DNA from: CBDAUN01 sp965214875
GTDB taxonomy: Bacteria; Pseudomonadota; Gammaproteobacteria; Arenicellales; JAJDZL01
DNA length: 64,000 nt
Assembly: GCA_965214875.1 (NCBI GenBank)
Contig: OZ243980.1
Location: 1 to 64,000, forward strand
Reading direction: 5' to 3'
The notes beneath the pieces were generated by a model that was given only the letters and a program-made list of their open reading frames with translations, was not told where the DNA came from and did not search any database. This document shows positions 1-8,994 of this stretch, piece by piece. Position numbers and translations under genes: made by a program. The stretch's first letter is position 1. Every line of letters starts with the position of its first letter.

Positions 1-239
1 TCATCGGCAACGCAATCAAGGGTGATTTCGCAGGCTATATCTTCAGTGTGGATAACGCGCGCAAGGATCTTGAGTATATCGCTCAATTGAATCGGGAGAT
101 GGAGGGCGCAGTCGGAATGACCGATTCGGCATTGCATCTGTTCCGAAAGGCCGCCAAGCTCGGCTACGGAGATAAGATGATTTCCGAATTGCTTGAGCCG
201 GATGTTCGTCGCGCACTGATGGAGAGCGAAGAATCGTAG
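1..239 (+). CDS. C-terminal end of a 3-hydroxyisobutyrate dehydrogenase-like oxidoreductase (partial)
   Basis: The open frame enters from outside the window (first complete codon at 3) and stops at 237-239, giving about 78 residues. They resemble the C-terminal all-helical domain of beta-hydroxyacid dehydrogenases (NAD_binding_11): a helix with FSVDNARKDLEY, then a second helix ending near the C terminus. The Rossmann domain and catalytic lysine lie upstream, outside the window, so activity cannot be judged. This family oxidises beta-hydroxyacids such as 3-hydroxyisobutyrate or tartronate semialdehyde with NAD(P). The next gene starts 14 bases downstream and may be co-transcribed. Substrate unknown. 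Confidence 0.6.
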   Translation, partial: IGNAIKGDFAGYIFSVDNARKDLEYIAQLNREMEGAVGMTDSALHLFRKAAKLGYGDKMISELLEPDVRRALMESEES

Positions 240-253
240 CGGGGCGATTGGGC

Positions 254-754
254 ATGGATAATGTTTTGATCAGTTCAAGTTCTGTGCTGTATTGCGACAT
301 GGACGGCGTCTTGTGCGACTTTTTCAGCTCGGCATGCGCTATTTCAGGCAAGCCGCCAGGAGAGCTGAGCGTAAAGGAGCTATGGCGCCATGTCAGAAAG
401 GTCGATGATTTTTGGGAGTCGCTTCAATGGATGCCCGGCGGACGTGCGCTCTGGGAGCATATTGAGCGGCACCAGCCGCACATTTTATCCTCGATCGCCG
501 CAAGCGACCCGAATTGCGCGCCCGGCAAGCTGAAGTGGTTGAGGCAGAATCTGAACTTCACCGACTCAGAGCGCATCCACCTGCCCCGGCGCAAGGACAA
601 GTGCCTTTTCGCAGTCGCCGGCGAGACGGCAAACGTTCTAGTTGACGACTACATCCGCAATATTAGCGAGTGGGAGGCCAAAGGCGGCATCGCAATCCAT
701 CACCAAGATGCTGACGAAACAATCGAAAGGCTAAAGGGGCTTGGCTTCGGCTAG
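254..754 (+). CDS. HAD-superfamily phosphatase, 5'(3')-deoxyribonucleotidase-like
   Basis: 166 residues from ATG 254; an in-frame TTG at 248 is a less likely start. HAD motif I is visible as YCDMDGVLCDF, with nucleophile Asp15 and acid/base Asp17. A late acidic pair (VLVDDYIRN, about residue 130) fits motif IV, which binds Mg2+. Size and layout match the NT5C-like 5'(3')-deoxyribonucleotidases, which remove phosphate from (deoxy)nucleoside monophosphates in the cytoplasm. It follows the oxidoreductase by 14 bases. The exact substrate cannot be told; a general HAD phosphatase is the alternative. Confidence 0.7.
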   Translation: MDNVLISSSSVLYCDMDGVLCDFFSSACAISGKPPGELSVKELWRHVRKVDDFWESLQWMPGGRALWEHIERHQPHILSSIAASDPNCAPGKLKWLRQNLNFTDSERIHLPRRKDKCLFAVAGETANVLVDDYIRNISEWEAKGGIAIHHQDADETIERLKGLGFG

Positions 755-933
755 CAAGACAAATCCGCAGCGGTTGTTCCAGATGCACGATTCGCCGCCC
801 GGCACCGCTTCTGCCGCGACAGCATTAAACTCGCAGCTTCAAGCAGCATCGTCAAACGGTGACGAAGCGCCGTGAATATGCGGCGGTTAGCGCAAGCTTT
901 TGCGGTGTCGTGAAGAAAGTTGCGCACCTGCGG

Positions 934-961
934 TTGATTTTTGAATATTAGTTCCTATAAT
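934..961 (+). promoter_or_regulatory. Sigma-70 promoter of groES-groEL
   Basis: TTGATT at 934-939 and a perfect TATAAT at 956-961 are separated by 16 bases. The -10 box ends two bases before the CIRCE operator, so HrcA binding there would block initiation. The groES start is 190 bases further on, which leaves a long 5' leader. Confidence 0.75.
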
Positions 962-963
962 TG

Positions 964-990
964 TTAGCACTCGTTTAATGTGAGTGCTAA
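964..990 (+). promoter_or_regulatory. CIRCE operator (HrcA site)
   Basis: TTAGCACTC at 964-972 and GAGTGCTAA at 982-990 form the perfect 9-9-9 inverted repeat known as CIRCE. HrcA binds it and represses groE until heat or misfolded protein titrates the chaperonin. Position directly after the -10 box is typical. hrcA itself is not in the window. Confidence 0.97.
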
Positions 991-1150
991 CAACTCGACT
1001 TAAGCGAGTTTTGCTTAGATGCCAAAACAACTAGGGTTTGCTCGAAGTTGAGCTGGTTCAGGCAAGTGATTGATGCGTGCGGCAATAAATGCCGCGCGGA
1101 TTATTTTGAAATTTCATGAAATGAAACGGACAATCCAGAAGGAGGTATGA

Positions 1151-1441
1151 ATGAACATTCGCCCGCTTCATGATCGTGTCGTCGTTCGCAGAGTCGAAGA
1201 CGAGAGGAAAAGCCCCGGCGGAATCGTGATTCCCGACGCGGCTGCTGAAAAGCCGATGCAAGGCGTTGTGCTGGCAGTCGGCAACGGCAAAGTCAAAGAC
1301 GACGGATCATTGCGTCCTCTCGACGTCAAAGTCGATGACAAAGTGCTTTTCGGCAAATACTCCGGCACCGAGTTCAGGCTCGATGGCGAGGAAGTGCTCA
1401 TGATGCGTGAAGACGACATCATGGGAGTGCTCGAAAGCTAG
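1151..1441 (+). CDS. groES: Co-chaperonin GroES
   Basis: 96 residues, the normal GroES length, beginning MNIRPLHDRVVVRR. It forms the heptameric lid that closes the GroEL folding chamber. The mobile-loop region (EDERKSPGGIVIPD) and the second conserved block (VGNGKVKDDG) are present. A strong Shine-Dalgarno AAGGAGGT at 1139-1146 lies just upstream; an out-of-frame ATG at 1147 is ignored. First gene of a groES-groEL operon under the CIRCE-controlled promoter at 934-990. Confidence 0.98.
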   Translation: MNIRPLHDRVVVRRVEDERKSPGGIVIPDAAAEKPMQGVVLAVGNGKVKDDGSLRPLDVKVDDKVLFGKYSGTEFRLDGEEVLMMREDDIMGVLES

Positions 1442-1481
1442 TTGAATCATTACACACAACTGACATAGGAGAAATTCACTT

Positions 1482-3110
1482 ATGGCTGCGAAAGAAGTCA
1501 AGTTCGGTGAGAGCGCCCGCGGCAAGATCGTGCACGGCGTTACTTTGCTAGCTGACGCGGTAAAGGTAACTCTCGGCCCGAAAGGTCGAAATGTAGTCCT
1601 GGAAAAGTCGTTCGGCGCGCCGACCGTCACTAAGGACGGCGTATCGGTGGCGAAGGAAGTCGAACTTAAAGACAAATTTGAAAACATGGGTGCCCAAATG
1701 CTCAAAGAAGTGGCGTCGAAGACTTCAGACGTTGCGGGCGATGGCACAACTACGGCCACAGTGCTGGCTCACTCGATGCTGCGCGAAGGTCTTAAAGCCG
1801 TCGCTGCCGGCATGAACCCGATGGATCTTAAGCGGGGCATCGACAAAGGTGTTAGTGCCGCGGTTCAAAGTCTGCAAGATCTTTCCAAGCCTTGCTCGGA
1901 CCATACAGAGATCGCTCAGGTCGGAACCGTTTCGGCGAATGCCGACGAAGCCGTCGGCAACATCATTGCCGAAGCGATGAAAACTGTCGGCAAGGAAGGC
2001 GTGATTACTGTCGAAGAAGGCTCCACTTTGGATAACGAGCTTGATATCGTCGAAGGCATGCAGTTCGACCGCGGATACCTCTCGCCTTATTTCATCAACA
2101 ATCAGGAAAGCATGTCCGTTGAGCTGGAGAATCCGGTGATTCTTGTCCATGACAAGAAGATATCCAATATCCGCGACCTGCTGCCGCTGTTGGAGCAGGT
2201 TGCGAAAGCCGGACGTCCGCTGATGGTTATTGCTGAAGACATCGAAGGCGAGGCGCTGGCGACTCTCGTGGTCAACAACATGCGCGGAATCGTCAAGGTC
2301 TGCGGTGTGAAGGCGCCGGGCTTCGGCGACCGCCGCAAGGCCATGCTGCAGGACATCGCGATCCTGTGCGCAGGCCAAGTGGTATCCGAAGAGGTCGGCA
2401 TGAGCTTGGAGAACACCAAGATCGAAGAGCTCGGGTCGGCCAAGCGCGTTCAGATCACCAAGGAGAACACCACGATCATTGATGGCGCCGGCAACAAGGA
2501 TGACATCCATGCCCGCGTCAATCAGATTCGCGCGCAGATTGAGGAAGCGACTTCCGACTATGACAAAGAGAAAATGCAAGAGCGCGTCGCCAAGCTGGCG
2601 GGCGGTGTTGCCGTGATCAAAGTCGGCGCTGCGACCGAAGTCGAAATGAAAGAGAAAAAGGCCCGCGTCGAAGACGCGCTGCACGCGACCCGTGCAGCCG
2701 TTGAGGAAGGCGTTGTGCCCGGCGGCGGTGTTGCCTTGGTGCGAGCCATCAAGAGCGTAACCAAGGTTAAAGGCGACAATGCCGATCAGGATGTCGGTGC
2801 GCGCATTGTTCAGCGATCGCTGGAAGAGCCGCTGCGGCAGATCGTCGCAAACGCTGGCGAGGATAGCTCCGTAGTGCTTAACAAGGTTGCTGAATCAAGC
2901 GCTAATGAAGGCTACGATGCAGCCAGCGGCAAGTACGGCGACATGATCGGGTTGGGCATTCTCGACCCGACGAAGGTTACCCGAACCGCGCTTCAGAATG
3001 CCGCTTCCATTGCAGGGTTGATGATTACAACCGAAGCGATGGTTGCGGAGATTCCGGAAGACAAGCCGGCAATGCCGGCCGGTCCGCCGGACATGGGCGG
3101 AATGATGTAG
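1482..3110 (+). CDS. groEL: Chaperonin GroEL
   Basis: 542 residues, full length. The ATP-binding segment GDGTTTATVLAH is near residues 86-97, and the C terminus ends in a short PDMGGMM tail of the GGM type. It folds cytoplasmic proteins in an ATP-driven double ring with GroES. An AGGAGA ribosome site lies at 1467-1472, and 40 bases separate it from groES. Transcription is expected from the CIRCE promoter and ends at the hairpin at 3130-3158. Nothing unusual. Confidence 0.98.
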   Translation: MAAKEVKFGESARGKIVHGVTLLADAVKVTLGPKGRNVVLEKSFGAPTVTKDGVSVAKEVELKDKFENMGAQMLKEVASKTSDVAGDGTTTATVLAHSMLREGLKAVAAGMNPMDLKRGIDKGVSAAVQSLQDLSKPCSDHTEIAQVGTVSANADEAVGNIIAEAMKTVGKEGVITVEEGSTLDNELDIVEGMQFDRGYLSPYFINNQESMSVELENPVILVHDKKISNIRDLLPLLEQVAKAGRPLMVIAEDIEGEALATLVVNNMRGIVKVCGVKAPGFGDRRKAMLQDIAILCAGQVVSEEVGMSLENTKIEELGSAKRVQITKENTTIIDGAGNKDDIHARVNQIRAQIEEATSDYDKEKMQERVAKLAGGVAVIKVGAATEVEMKEKKARVEDALHATRAAVEEGVVPGGGVALVRAIKSVTKVKGDNADQDVGARIVQRSLEEPLRQIVANAGEDSSVVLNKVAESSANEGYDAASGKYGDMIGLGILDPTKVTRTALQNAASIAGLMITTEAMVAEIPEDKPAMPAGPPDMGGMM

Positions 3111-3129
3111 CCCAATTCGCATAGCGAAC

Positions 3130-3158
3130 AAAAAGCCCTGCTTCATGCAGGGCTTTTT
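3130..3158 (+). terminator. Rho-independent terminator after groEL
   Basis: GCCCTGC (3135-3141) pairs with GCAGGGC (3147-3153) across a five-base loop and is followed by five T; a matching A run lies on the left side. It starts 20 bases after the groEL stop. Confidence 0.9.
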
Positions 3159-3399
3159 GCTTATGGCGGGTTGCGCGAATGCGTCCACATATAGTTGTCG
3201 CATGAGCGTTGCTTTTCATTCAGGCATTTATGGCGGCTTGCTCGGCAGTCTAAGTCAGGCAATATGGTGAAAGCCTCCAAATCGAATTCGAATTGCCGAC
3301 TCCGAAACTGCAACCAATTTACGATCTTGCTTGCTTTGAGACGTTCATCAATAGATTCTGCAACTGGGACGATAAATTCTCTAGCGCATCCAATTCGTT

Positions 3400-4287
3400 T
3401 TAGGTGTTTTCGTTCTGCGGCTTTTGGTATTCCTGGAATCTACAGTACGGTAATTCACCTATCCGTCTAGCCAGTTTGACAGCCAGTTGCTCGATGCTTG
3501 CTTGTTTTAGTGCGACCTTGCTTTCTTGGTCCGCAGAGAGCCTTTTCTGGTCCAAATGTATCTTTGCATCTTCAATTGGATTCGCTGAACTTTCAAAGAA
3601 AATTTTTCTCGCCTGATTGTCCCTCAGTACGCGGGGCAAACTACGGACATTTGCTGAATCGCGGATCTTTCGGCTTTTTATCCAATTTCCGAAATCTCCC
3701 AAATCCAAATTGGCGGCAAAAATAGCTTTTTTGATTTTTGGTCTTTGCAACTCTACGAATTTGTTAAATCGGTCAATCTTGAGTGCCGAGTCGTCTGCAT
3801 TGTTTCGATAGTACTCATTCATATCTTCGCAAGCGCAAATTTGGCGCTCAATGTCTGCTTTGTTTTCGTCACGCAACGCAATAATTTTTGCGTACTCAAG
3901 AAAGTCGGTGTTCCTTAGTTCGTGAAGGTGTCGTGCTTTTTCATATGCGGGCCACTCTCTAGCCCCCACAAGATGCGCTGCTACGCGAATAGTTTCGATT
4001 TCTTTTTGGCTTGGGTTTTCAAGTAGCGTTGAGTTTATAGTTGACCACTCGCCACGTATGCCCTCTTTAAAGAAGAGTTTGTAGATCGCAAGTCTAGTGT
4101 TTCCATCAATACAGGTAAATCTATTGCCGCTCTGAATGACAGCTATTGGCACCACTATTCCGCCACTGGCTTGAATTGAGTCTTTGAGTCTTTCAAATGA
4201 GGCGGAATTCTGCCCCTTTCCTGCAGACTGCAACGCAAAGTGGATTCGCTCAGGGTTTAGATCATTACCAAACTTCTCCAGCGCCAC
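3400..4287 (-). CDS. ParB/Srx-like domain protein
   Basis: 295 residues from a GTG start at 4287; a stop lies a few codons upstream, so the start is well bounded. Residues about 30-75 carry the ParB/sulfiredoxin-like core: an invitation to neighbours (IVVPIAVIQSG) followed by CIDGNTRLAIYKLF, which matches the D-G-N/H-R-R motif of ParB-like nucleotide-binding folds. The C-terminal two thirds are charged and helical with no named domain. Stand-alone ParB-like proteins of this kind occur in mobile and defence loci (for example IbrB) and need not act in partitioning; no parA lies next to it. It is convergent with groEL. Confidence 0.6.
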   Translation of the reverse strand: MALEKFGNDLNPERIHFALQSAGKGQNSASFERLKDSIQASGGIVVPIAVIQSGNRFTCIDGNTRLAIYKLFFKEGIRGEWSTINSTLLENPSQKEIETIRVAAHLVGAREWPAYEKARHLHELRNTDFLEYAKIIALRDENKADIERQICACEDMNEYYRNNADDSALKIDRFNKFVELQRPKIKKAIFAANLDLGDFGNWIKSRKIRDSANVRSLPRVLRDNQARKIFFESSANPIEDAKIHLDQKRLSADQESKVALKQASIEQLAVKLARRIGELPYCRFQEYQKPQNENT

Positions 4288-4652
4288 TTTTATTCTGGGG
4301 TTTTGCGTGTCTTAGTCGATTAGATTGATATTCAATTGCTGAGTGTTTTGAATCATTTCTGCAATTTTCCCGATGTCTTAAGTAGAAATTCGTTTTTCAT
4401 CTAGCTGTTCGCCGGAATGCTGCTCCCGCCACCTTTGAACTCGACTGCATCTTCAGAACCGAACAAATAGACGTGTCCTTAAATCAAATCCGAACGTCTA
4501 ACCATCGTGACGGGCCGCTTGTAATCTCGGCAGAAGTAAAGCGTGAGATGCGTCAATCTGATTTCTAATATACTTCGAATCGACCATATCATTCTCTCTT
4601 AGTAAAAGAATAGATCGGTAGGCAGGCATTTGCACTTTAAAGAGAAAAACCA
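4288..4652. other. AT-rich gap with no supported gene
   Basis: Between the divergent 3400-4287 and 4653-5153 genes. A short minus-strand open frame (about 4498-4587, starting MVDSKYIRNQID) is visible but has no clear ribosome site or relatives I recognise. The promoters of both flanking genes should lie here, but none is clear. Confidence 0.4.
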
Positions 4653-5153
4653 ATGAATCCGGAATACTGGGCACTTGGATTATCGGTGACAGCAATAATT
4701 GCGGCCATTTCACTTGCATATAAATTCGGTAAATGGCAAGGGCAAGTAGACAACGATCGCAACAATTTCAAAGAATTTATGAAAGAAGTTCGATCTGATA
4801 TCAAGGAAATCATGTCGCGGTTGCCCGCAAAACCCATATCAAGTTCCAGTCCAATCCAACTTACAGAATTGGGAAAACGGATATCAAAGAAAATAGGCGC
4901 TGAATCTTGGGCTAAGAATGCTGCCCAAGAAATGATTGAAGATACGAAGGGGATGGATGCGCTGAAAGTCCAGGAACAGTCATTCGAAAAAGCTCGGAAT
5001 TTTGAGCCGGACGAAAATCTATTGCAAGATATGCGGGATTCGGCTTTTCAAGAGGGCATAGGTCTTGATGGCGTAAGAGATGTTCTCGGAGTAGAATTGA
5101 GAGACCAATTGCTTTCCATGCATGGGAAGACGGAAGATTCCATCAAAAAATAA
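4653..5153 (+). CDS. Small membrane-anchored protein of unknown function
   Basis: 166 residues. One hydrophobic segment at residues 6-22 (YWALGLSVTAIIAAISLAY) is followed by a charged, probably coiled-coil stretch to about residue 55. The rest is hydrophilic and helical. The layout suggests an N-out, single-span inner-membrane anchor with a cytoplasmic body. No family recognised. It is divergent from the ParB-like gene and sits just before the decayed GHKL copy at 5168-5400. A membrane component of a defence module is possible but not shown. Confidence 0.5.
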   Translation: MNPEYWALGLSVTAIIAAISLAYKFGKWQGQVDNDRNNFKEFMKEVRSDIKEIMSRLPAKPISSSSPIQLTELGKRISKKIGAESWAKNAAQEMIEDTKGMDALKVQEQSFEKARNFEPDENLLQDMRDSAFQEGIGLDGVRDVLGVELRDQLLSMHGKTEDSIKK

Positions 5154-5167
5154 ACTGAATAAATTGA

Positions 5168-5400
5168 CCGTATGCGAAACCAATGAGCTTTCCCCAGAAA
5201 GACTGACCCCATTCCACGTTTGCATTTCTTGGCATTGGGCACAGTTGGAAACGGCTTCTTGAATTTCTACAGTATCAACAGAGCCTTGCTCAAATGCCTC
5301 CGAAATTGTTCGTTAGCTGATTCAAAACAGCGCCCATGTGACTGGATAAGCAGAACGATCTGAGGCTCTGGCGGATTTAGTCTTTGGCAAATTTATGCCA
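5168..5400 (+). pseudogene. Decayed copy of the 5' end of the GHKL ATPase gene
   Basis: This stretch aligns base for base, with scattered changes and small gaps, to about 7037-7215 of the intact gene. Shared blocks include ATGCGAAAC, CCACGTTTGCA, AATGCCTCCGAAATTGT (GHKL: AATGTCTCCGAAATTGT) and TTGATTCAAAACAGC (here CTGATTCAAAACAGC). The segment covering the ATPase N-box is included, but stops and shifts prevent translation. It ends shortly after. It is a relic of a second copy or of an older version of the system at 7-15 kb. Confidence 0.75.
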
Positions 5401-5460
5401 TCCGAGATGCTCGAAACGCAGGCCAATCACGAAAAGTTGCGCGGAATCGCTACCGGTTTG

Positions 5461-6617
5461 TCACAGCATCTTGCCCTCGTTCAATTGATCCAGGAAATGT
5501 TCGTAGTTCAAAACTTCGATTCCATCGATATTTCTATTGACTGCTTCCGAAGTGATGATGATTGATCTTCGAGGGTTGAACTCTTCATTGAAGGCCTTGA
5601 TCGCGCGCAGGTCTCCTTGCCTGACACGGCTTTTGACCTCTCTACTGCCACAGCTCCATTGCCCAGTACAAAATCCACTTCAAGGCCGCTATTGGTTCGC
5701 CAGTAGTTGATTCGTGCGTCCCATTCCTGATAACTGTTCGCTGCGACAAGCTCGAGGAAGATGAAGTGCTCGAAGCTGTTCTCGAAATTGTTGCCGTGCG
5801 GATTTAAGATTGCGTTGCCCAGCATGTAGTTCGCTACGCCAATGTCGAACAGATAGAACTTCGGAGCGCTCGAGATCGTGCGGCGGTTGGATTTTTTTGT
5901 GAACGGGTAGATCAGGTGCCCGACCAGCGTATCTGCAAGAATTTCAAAATACGCGCGAACGGTTTTCGCATCGATCGCGCAGTCGCGGGCGATTGATGAA
6001 TAGTTTAGCATCGCCCCGTGGCAGAACGGCAAGGTGTCGAAAAATCTAGAGAAACCGGCGGCATTTCTGACCAAAGCCTCATTGAACACCTCCTGTGTCA
6101 GATAATCCTGCACGTATGCCCTGAGTGACCGCTTGGCCATTTTCTTGGCGTATAGCCCTGGCAGCAATCCAGTCGACATGGCTGTGAGCAAATCAAACTT
6201 CGGCACTTCGCTCCAAGTCAGAGGGTGCAAGTTGAATTTCCATGCCCTGCCGCCGAGCAGGTTCACGCCGCTACGCTTCAGTTTCCGCGCACTGGACCCG
6301 CAAAGCACGAAGCTCATTCTTTCTGATTCGATGAGTCTGTGAACTTCGTCCAGAAGCGACGGGACTTTTTGAATTTCATCAATGATGATCGGCGATGCTC
6401 GGGCCGTTGCGTCAAACGAGCGTAGCTCTTCACCAAGGGAGTTCGGCTTTGACAGGAAGCGGATCATCGCGCTCGCATCAAGCAGATCGAAGCTGATGCT
6501 GTCAGGGAATTGGTGCTTGAGAAGCGTCGATTTGCCCGTTTGCCGCGGCCCCCAGAGGAAGGCAGATTGACCCTGAAGTAGAGAAATCTTGCAATTTCGT
6601 TCGTAGATATCGATCAT
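5461..6617 (-). pseudogene. AAA ATPase with DUF4143-type C-terminal domain, frameshifted
   Basis: Starts at ATG 6617. Walker A is GPRQTGKST (about residues 23-31), a Walker B-like strand IIIDEIQKVP follows near 95, and a sensor-like FVLCGSSARKL near 125. The C-terminal part (YLFDIGVANYMLG, then EVDFVLGNG) is the nuclease-like DUF4143 region. At 5638-5643 the minus strand reads AGAGAG; removing one AG restores the expected VEVKSRV motif and an open frame ending at 5461. As written, the frame runs out of register to 5508. These ATPases are common in variable islands; their cellular role is poorly known. Probably recently inactivated, or a dinucleotide-repeat switch. Confidence 0.8.
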
Positions 6618-6694
6618 GATATTCCTGATTAACTATGTTAATCAGGAGTTATGCCCTTAAAAACAGAGCATTTATCGCACTTGACCATGAATTA

Positions 6695-6790
6695 ATTTGA
6701 TCTGCGACCCGCCCGTCCGTCACCGGGTGCATGCAAACCGCATCTGGTTTCCCCGGTAAACGTTCGCGTCCAATATGCGGCGAATCATGC
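6695..6790 (-). pseudogene. Remnant of a RecG/Schlafen-like gene
   Basis: About 95 bases resemble 15383-15460 (sharing GTCCGTCACCGG and TGCATGCAAACC), the part that encodes LPGKRLEVCMHPVTDGG of the RecG-like genes at 15-26 kb. Divergence is much larger than between those copies, so it is an old fragment of a related gene. The rest of 6618-7040 holds no supported gene; the promoter of the cluster that begins at 7041 is expected here but not evident. Confidence 0.5.
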
Positions 6791-7040
6791 AGTCTGGCTC
6801 ATACAACTAACGCAAAGCCCTGCCTATGCAAATCTGTTTGTATACTGGTTAAATCACTTGGAATCGCAAGTCAGCTGGCCGTGGCGAGATGATTTCGTTG
6901 GCATACTGTTTTCAGTTGTTTTATAATTTTATATGTAGGGACGGCCGTCAACAAGTCATTTGCTCACAAGCGGTTTGTTTCTTAGCAATGGTGGCAGGCA
7001 ATGTTTCACAGTATGCTGTTTCAACAAAAGTGCCGAATGG

Positions 7041-8994
7041 ATGCGAAACAAACGAGAAGCTCATAAAAAGACTGGCCCTGCTCCACGTTTGCAATTCTTG
7101 TCATCAAGCACAGGCGGTGACGGCTTTTTGAATTCGATAGTATCGGGAGAGCGACTCTCAAATGTCTCCGAAATTGTCCGTGAGTTGATTCAAAACAGCA
7201 CCGATGCGGCTCGAGAAGCGGGACGTTCTGAAACAATGGTAGACTTTGTTCTTGACGAATTCATCCCGGCTCAGATACCGGGCATCGATGATTACAAAGA
7301 TGCGCTGAAGTATTGCCAAGAAACTCATAAATCCATTGAGAATTGCGAAGCCACAATAGAGAAGATGCGACACCAGCTTGAGCGTGAGCGAATTCCTGCA
7401 TTGAGTGTTCTTGACAATGGAATCGGTTTGAATCCCGATAGAATGAATCGTTTGCTTGGAGACGGAATTACCAGCAAGACACAAGATTGGTCTAACTCAG
7501 GTGGGTCATATGGTGTAGGTCATGTAACTGCTTTCGGTGCATCCGACATGCGCTACATTCTGTATGGAGGAGTTACAAGCGACAACAAAAAAACCATGTC
7601 GGGTCACGCGATTCTCGCATCTCATTTCCCCCCCCCCCCCCCCCCCTTGCAATTCAGTAGTTGACGAACACCACGGACTGCGTGGTAAAGACGGATACTT
7701 CATCTGTCGGATAGATTCGCGTACTCGTTCGCTGTCGGAACGATTCGTTTTTCCTTCCGATGGCGATGTGCCTCCTTTAGTTCATAAGAAGCTTGAGGAC
7801 TTGCAGGCAAAATATGGTAGCGGCTCTGTAATCTCGATTTTGGGCTTTAACGACTTCAATCTCGGCGGCCCCCGTTCCCGAGACGATGCCATTGATGAAA
7901 TATTTCGCGCAGTCGCTCGAAATTTTTTCATTCGCATTCTAGATGGAAAACTCCATGTCACATGTGATGGAAAAGAAATGACACCTGAGCACCTAGAGAG
8001 CGTGATGCTAAACGGTAAGTCTCAGAAGCGGCGAAAGAGTGAGCTTCAAGCAATTAGTGGTAGTAAATCATATTCTGATTACGTAACCATCAAAAAGAAA
8101 AAAGAGGTAATAGAAACAGAATACGGCAACTTCGATTTGTACTACAGACAAGCAACACCCGATGAATCCATACGGATTTCACTATACAGACAAGGGATGT
8201 ATATTACAGACTCTATCACTAGAAACACCCCCGCTATCTACGGAAAGTACAAGCCCTTTAGTGCCGTAATTTCGATTGATACTAGTTCAAATCGGCTTAA
8301 TGAGGCGTTTCAACTGATCCGCGGAGCAGAAGGGCCCAAACACCTCGAAATTAACGCGATGCGATTGCTCGATGCTCATAGAACAAAATTCTTTGATTTT
8401 TTTGAGCAAGTTCAAGAGCAAATACGAATGAGATGCGTTGAAGACTCGACAGAGGAGTTGGTTCCTTCGATATTTGACTTTGTTTTCGATGGCGAAAAAC
8501 AGATATCACCCAATCCATCTACAAAGACAGATGCCAGAAAAGATTCACATGAATTAACCGCCGTGGATGAAGCAACTCATGGGTTTGGAGCCGGGGAACA
8601 GGGAGCGGGGTCCGAAGGTGGAGGCAAAACTGAGCGCAAAGATAGACATCTTGTTCGCAGTCGGTGCGCCATCAAAGTGGCGGCGAAACGGGATAAAGAT
8701 TGCATTCAATTGATTATTAAAGCAGAGAAGAACATTAAAGACGCACGCCTCTATCTGGGCATTCACAGTGGTTCTGATGCCACTTGTAGTTCTCCTCTCA
8801 ATGATCAACCGATTAAATTCAAAATTGTGTCGAGAGACGGAAAAACTATCGATTCAAAGGGTGCGAAATCCAAAGGAGTGGGGTCCATAGAACGTGGCAA
8901 GCCCAAGTCCATTTCGCTGAAGTTGCTGGACGAAGTGCACAATGACGCTGTTATTAAGGTATCAGTTGACGACCACGGAGTTGCGGCAGGATGA
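7041..8994 (+). CDS. GHKL-fold ATPase, split into two frames by a C19 tract (candidate phase-variable gene)
   Basis: Residues 41-170 hold a GHKL (Hsp90/MutL/MORC-type) ATP site: N-box VRELIQNSTDA (Glu48, Asn52, Asp55), G1 box LDNGIGL (Asp125), G2 loop GGSYGVGH (154-161). A coiled-coil-like insert (about 84-118) separates the first two. At 7628-7646 a run of 19 C encodes prolines; afterwards the first frame stops at 7662-7664, while the homologous continuation (HHGLRGKDGYFICRI) is in another frame and runs to 8994. One C fewer would join them into about 650 residues. The second half contains no recognised nuclease; residues beyond 560 look like a beta-rich domain. Start ATG 7041 is chosen because the decayed copy aligns from there. 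Its end overlaps the next gene by ATGA. First gene of the six-gene cluster. Confidence 0.8.
7628..7646 (+). repeat. C19 homopolymer inside the GHKL ATPase gene
   Basis: Nineteen consecutive C, the only such tract in the window. Its length decides whether the ATPase halves are in one frame: 18, 15 or 21 C would be ON, 19 is OFF. Such tracts are classic substrates for slipped-strand mispairing. Confidence 0.95.

Noticed and set aside
1725..2684. Long minus-strand open frame opposite groEL
   Set aside because: It is a codon-bias shadow of groEL with no ribosome site or domain.
7041..8994. Reading the GHKL gene as MutL
   Set aside because: The ATP motifs are shared by the whole GHKL group; MutL's later motifs and its usual neighbours are missing.
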